A stretch of DNA of 7,202 nt from Clostridia bacterium (GTDB lineage Bacteria > Bacillota_A > Clostridia > Christensenellales > UBA1242), in the NCBI GenBank assembly GCA_017508345.1, contig JAFVZD010000029.1:1-7202 (forward strand), written 5' to 3'. How positions within the stretch are numbered: the stretch's first letter is position 1; every line of letters begins with the position of its first letter. Below the pieces are notes generated by a model. That model had not been told where the DNA came from and did not search any database. It saw only the letters and a list, made by a program, of their open reading frames with translations. This document shows positions 6,026-7,202 of the stretch, piece by piece. Made by a program: the position numbers and the translations under genes.

Positions 6026-6352
6026 ATGTCATCAGGTTTAGGTTCTACTATGGCAAAATTAGTGGATGGTGTTACCAAGATTTGTGCCTTTGCACTACTT
6101 TTTGCTTATATATTCTTTGCCCTTAATGCAAATTTCCACTTTTTGGATAATTCCGCTGTTAACGACATTATTACATATATAATGTACTATGGTCCACTCA
6201 TTATCGTTGGCCTAGTGTGTGTAGAGTTTGCTATCAGCAAAAACTTGCTAATCCAGATAGTTATCTATGCTTTGATTGCTGTAATGATAATATTCCAATT
6301 CTTCCCTGACACTTGGGTGTCCATTATGGGGAATTTTTCTGGCGGCGCGTAA
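6026..6352 (+). CDS. Small three-helix membrane protein of unknown function
   Basis: This 108-aa protein has a short polar N-terminus (MSSGLGSTMAKLVDGVTK), then three hydrophobic stretches at about 19-37, 48-70 and 74-92, and a short tail ending NFSGGA. I recognise no family. No cleavable signal peptide is evident, so it is likely an integral inner-membrane protein. The ATG at 6026 is chosen because AAAGGAGG (6011-6018) precedes it by seven bases. An in-frame ATG at 5954 would add 24 residues, but it lies at the -10 region, upstream of the expected transcript start. The gene has its own promoter, a conspicuous inverted repeat in its leader and its own terminator, so it forms a strongly expressed single-gene unit. 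Both the strong signals and the membrane-protein composition argue that this is a real gene. Confidence 0.82.
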   Translation: MSSGLGSTMAKLVDGVTKICAFALLFAYIFFALNANFHFLDNSAVNDIITYIMYYGPLIIVGLVCVEFAISKNLLIQIVIYALIAVMIIFQFFPDTWVSIMGNFSGGA

Positions 6353-6360
6353 TTTAGATT

Positions 6361-6387
6361 AAATGGCTACTAGCCATTTTTTCTTTT
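6361..6387 (+). terminator. Rho-independent terminator after the 108-aa membrane protein
   Basis: The stem AAATGGCT (6361-6368) pairs with AGCCATTT (6372-6379) around a 3-base loop; opening the last A-T pair gives a 5-base loop. A T-rich tract follows (six T, C, four T, through 6387). It lies 8 bases after the stop codon. Confidence 0.88.
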
Positions 6388-6390
6388 GTC

Positions 6391-6442
6391 CAAATAAGTA
6401 TGAACAAACCCCACATTGTTGTGAAATTTGTTTGCTTATTTG
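6391..6442. repeat. Long imperfect dyad directly upstream of the degV-family promoter
   Basis: Nested complementary blocks fold over 52 bases: CAAATAAG (6391-6398) with CTTATTTG (6435-6442), AACAAA (6403-6408) with TTTGTT (6427-6432), and CACA (6412-6415) with TGTG (6420-6423). It ends one base before the -35 element at 6444 and starts just after the previous terminator. It may be an upstream regulator-binding dyad or a second, backup hairpin for the upstream transcript. No T-run follows on the plus strand. Confidence 0.5.
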
Positions 6443-6443
6443 C

Positions 6444-6472
6444 TTGACACTTTTGCGTTAAATTGCTATATT
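6444..6472 (+). promoter_or_regulatory. Sigma-A promoter of the DegV-family gene
   Basis: TTGACA (6444-6449), a 17-base spacer and TATATT (6467-6472) form a near-consensus promoter. The expected start near 6479 gives a leader under 30 bases. A perfect 10-base palindrome TTACTAGTAA (6471-6480) covers the end of the -10 element and the start site, where a repressor could act. Confidence 0.85.
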
Positions 6473-6505
6473 ACTAGTAATAGATGTTTTAGGAGGAGTA
6501 GTAAT

Positions 6506-7202
6506 TTGAGCGTATTCTTTTGTGATAGTAACTGTGAATTGTGGCACACCACAGCAGATGAATTGGGCATCCGTTCTATCAGTATGCCATACGCATTTGA
6601 TGACCAAGAGTATGACTATGATTTAGGTAAAACACATGACTTTGTCGAGTTTTATTCTAGATTGCGCCGTGGCGAAATGCCTACTACCATGGCACTCAAT
6701 CCACAAATTTACATAGATATCTTTGAGCCTGTATTCGCTAGCGGAGAGGATATCATCTATGTCGGTTTTAGTAGTGCTATGAGCGGTACATTCCAATTTA
6801 TGCGTCAGGCTGTAGACGAATTACTCACCAAATACCCCGAGCGTAAGTTTAGTTATGCCGACACTCTCAATATCAGTGTTGGTGCAGGTTTTGTAGTATT
6901 AGAGGCTGCCAAATTACATAATGCTGGTGCCAGCGATGAGGAGGTAGTGGCTTTTGTCAATTCATTTAGAGATGAGGTAGGTATATACTTTACTGCATAC
7001 GACCTAATGCACCTCAAACGCGGTGGTAGAATATCTGCTACCAGTGCAATATTCGGTACCGCATTGGGTATCAAGCCTGTACTCACCGTGAGTGCAGATG
7101 GTAGAGTGAGTGCTATAGACAAGGTAATTGGTCGCAAAAAGGCTATTCAATCTCTATTCCAACACTTGCAGAATGAGGGTAGTGACTTGGATAAATATCC
7201 TA
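6506..7202 (+). CDS. DegV/FakB-family fatty-acid-binding protein (3' end beyond window)
   Basis: DegV-fold proteins bind a fatty acid. FakB members present it to the kinase FakA for phosphorylation and entry into phospholipid synthesis. The first 232 residues are visible: N-terminal CDSNCELW (compare the usual DS motif), MPTTMALNP at 58-66 where the usual TTSQP-type motif stands (T61 kept, the following Ser-Gln-Pro replaced by Met-Ala-Leu), the ligand-contact loop FSSAMSGTFQ at 88-97, DTLNISVGAG at 119-128, LKRGGRIS at 170-177 and LGIKPVLTVSADGRV at 187-201. The start is TTG at 6506, since AGGAGGAG (6491-6498) is seven bases upstream and no ATG or GTG fits. About 50 C-terminal residues, including the usual late His, should lie past the end. 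It has its own promoter and is separated from the previous gene by a terminator. Whether it is a true FakB cannot be told without a fakA gene. Confidence 0.9.
   Translation, partial: MSVFFCDSNCELWHTTADELGIRSISMPYAFDDQEYDYDLGKTHDFVEFYSRLRRGEMPTTMALNPQIYIDIFEPVFASGEDIIYVGFSSAMSGTFQFMRQAVDELLTKYPERKFSYADTLNISVGAGFVVLEAAKLHNAGASDEEVVAFVNSFRDEVGIYFTAYDLMHLKRGGRISATSAIFGTALGIKPVLTVSADGRVSAIDKVIGRKKAIQSLFQHLQNEGSDLDKYP

Noticed and set aside
6853..7137. 94-codon minus-strand open frame opposite the DegV-type gene
   Set aside because: The plus frame carries conserved DegV motifs throughout; the antisense frame has neither a ribosome site nor a recognisable protein.

Overview
The window looks like a low-GC (about 40%) Bacillota chromosome, most likely an uncultured Clostridia-type anaerobe. 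The evidence is strong AGGAGG/GAGGTGAT ribosome binding sites, the Gram-positive rpoD-trmK-zinc ribbon gene order, and YkvI-, DegV- and GlmU-type proteins whose motifs resemble Bacillota forms. CTAG tetranucleotides are common throughout. No transposon, phage, CRISPR, tRNA or rRNA gene is visible, and no gene-free stretch exceeds 300 bases.

Bases 1-2178 hold a housekeeping transcript: the 3' part of rpoD (primary sigma factor), trmK (tRNA adenine-22 methyltransferase) and a coiled-coil/zinc-ribbon protein, closed by a strong UUCG-loop terminator. The first ~100 bases do not belong to rpoD. They are more GC-rich and read best as a foreign coding fragment on the minus strand, so they are probably a chimeric or misassembled end.

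Bases 2242-5543 hold a probable three-gene transcript: a 536-aa TPR protein with an unassigned C-terminal half and no visible Shine-Dalgarno, a YkvI-like LeuT-fold membrane protein that seems to start at AUU, and a 206-aa protein matching only the acetyltransferase half of GlmU. An envelope or amino-sugar role is possible but unproven. This transcript converges tail-to-tail, with overlapping stop codons, on a 99-aa minus-strand ferritin-like protein whose metal-ligand spacing matches that recalled for encapsulated ferritins.

Bases 5840-6025 are an AT-rich divergent control region with a clear sigma-A promoter and a perfect 9-bp inverted repeat. It drives a 108-aa three-helix membrane protein of unknown function that has its own terminator. 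The last gene, cut by the window end, is a DegV/FakB fatty-acid-binding protein with a near-consensus promoter, a TTG start and a large imperfect dyad just upstream.

The observations most worth a second look are the stand-alone GlmU acetyltransferase domain with an Arg-to-His change, the probable AUU start, the solo EncFtn-like ferritin, and the dyad-controlled small membrane protein. No complete new defence or mobile system is evident.
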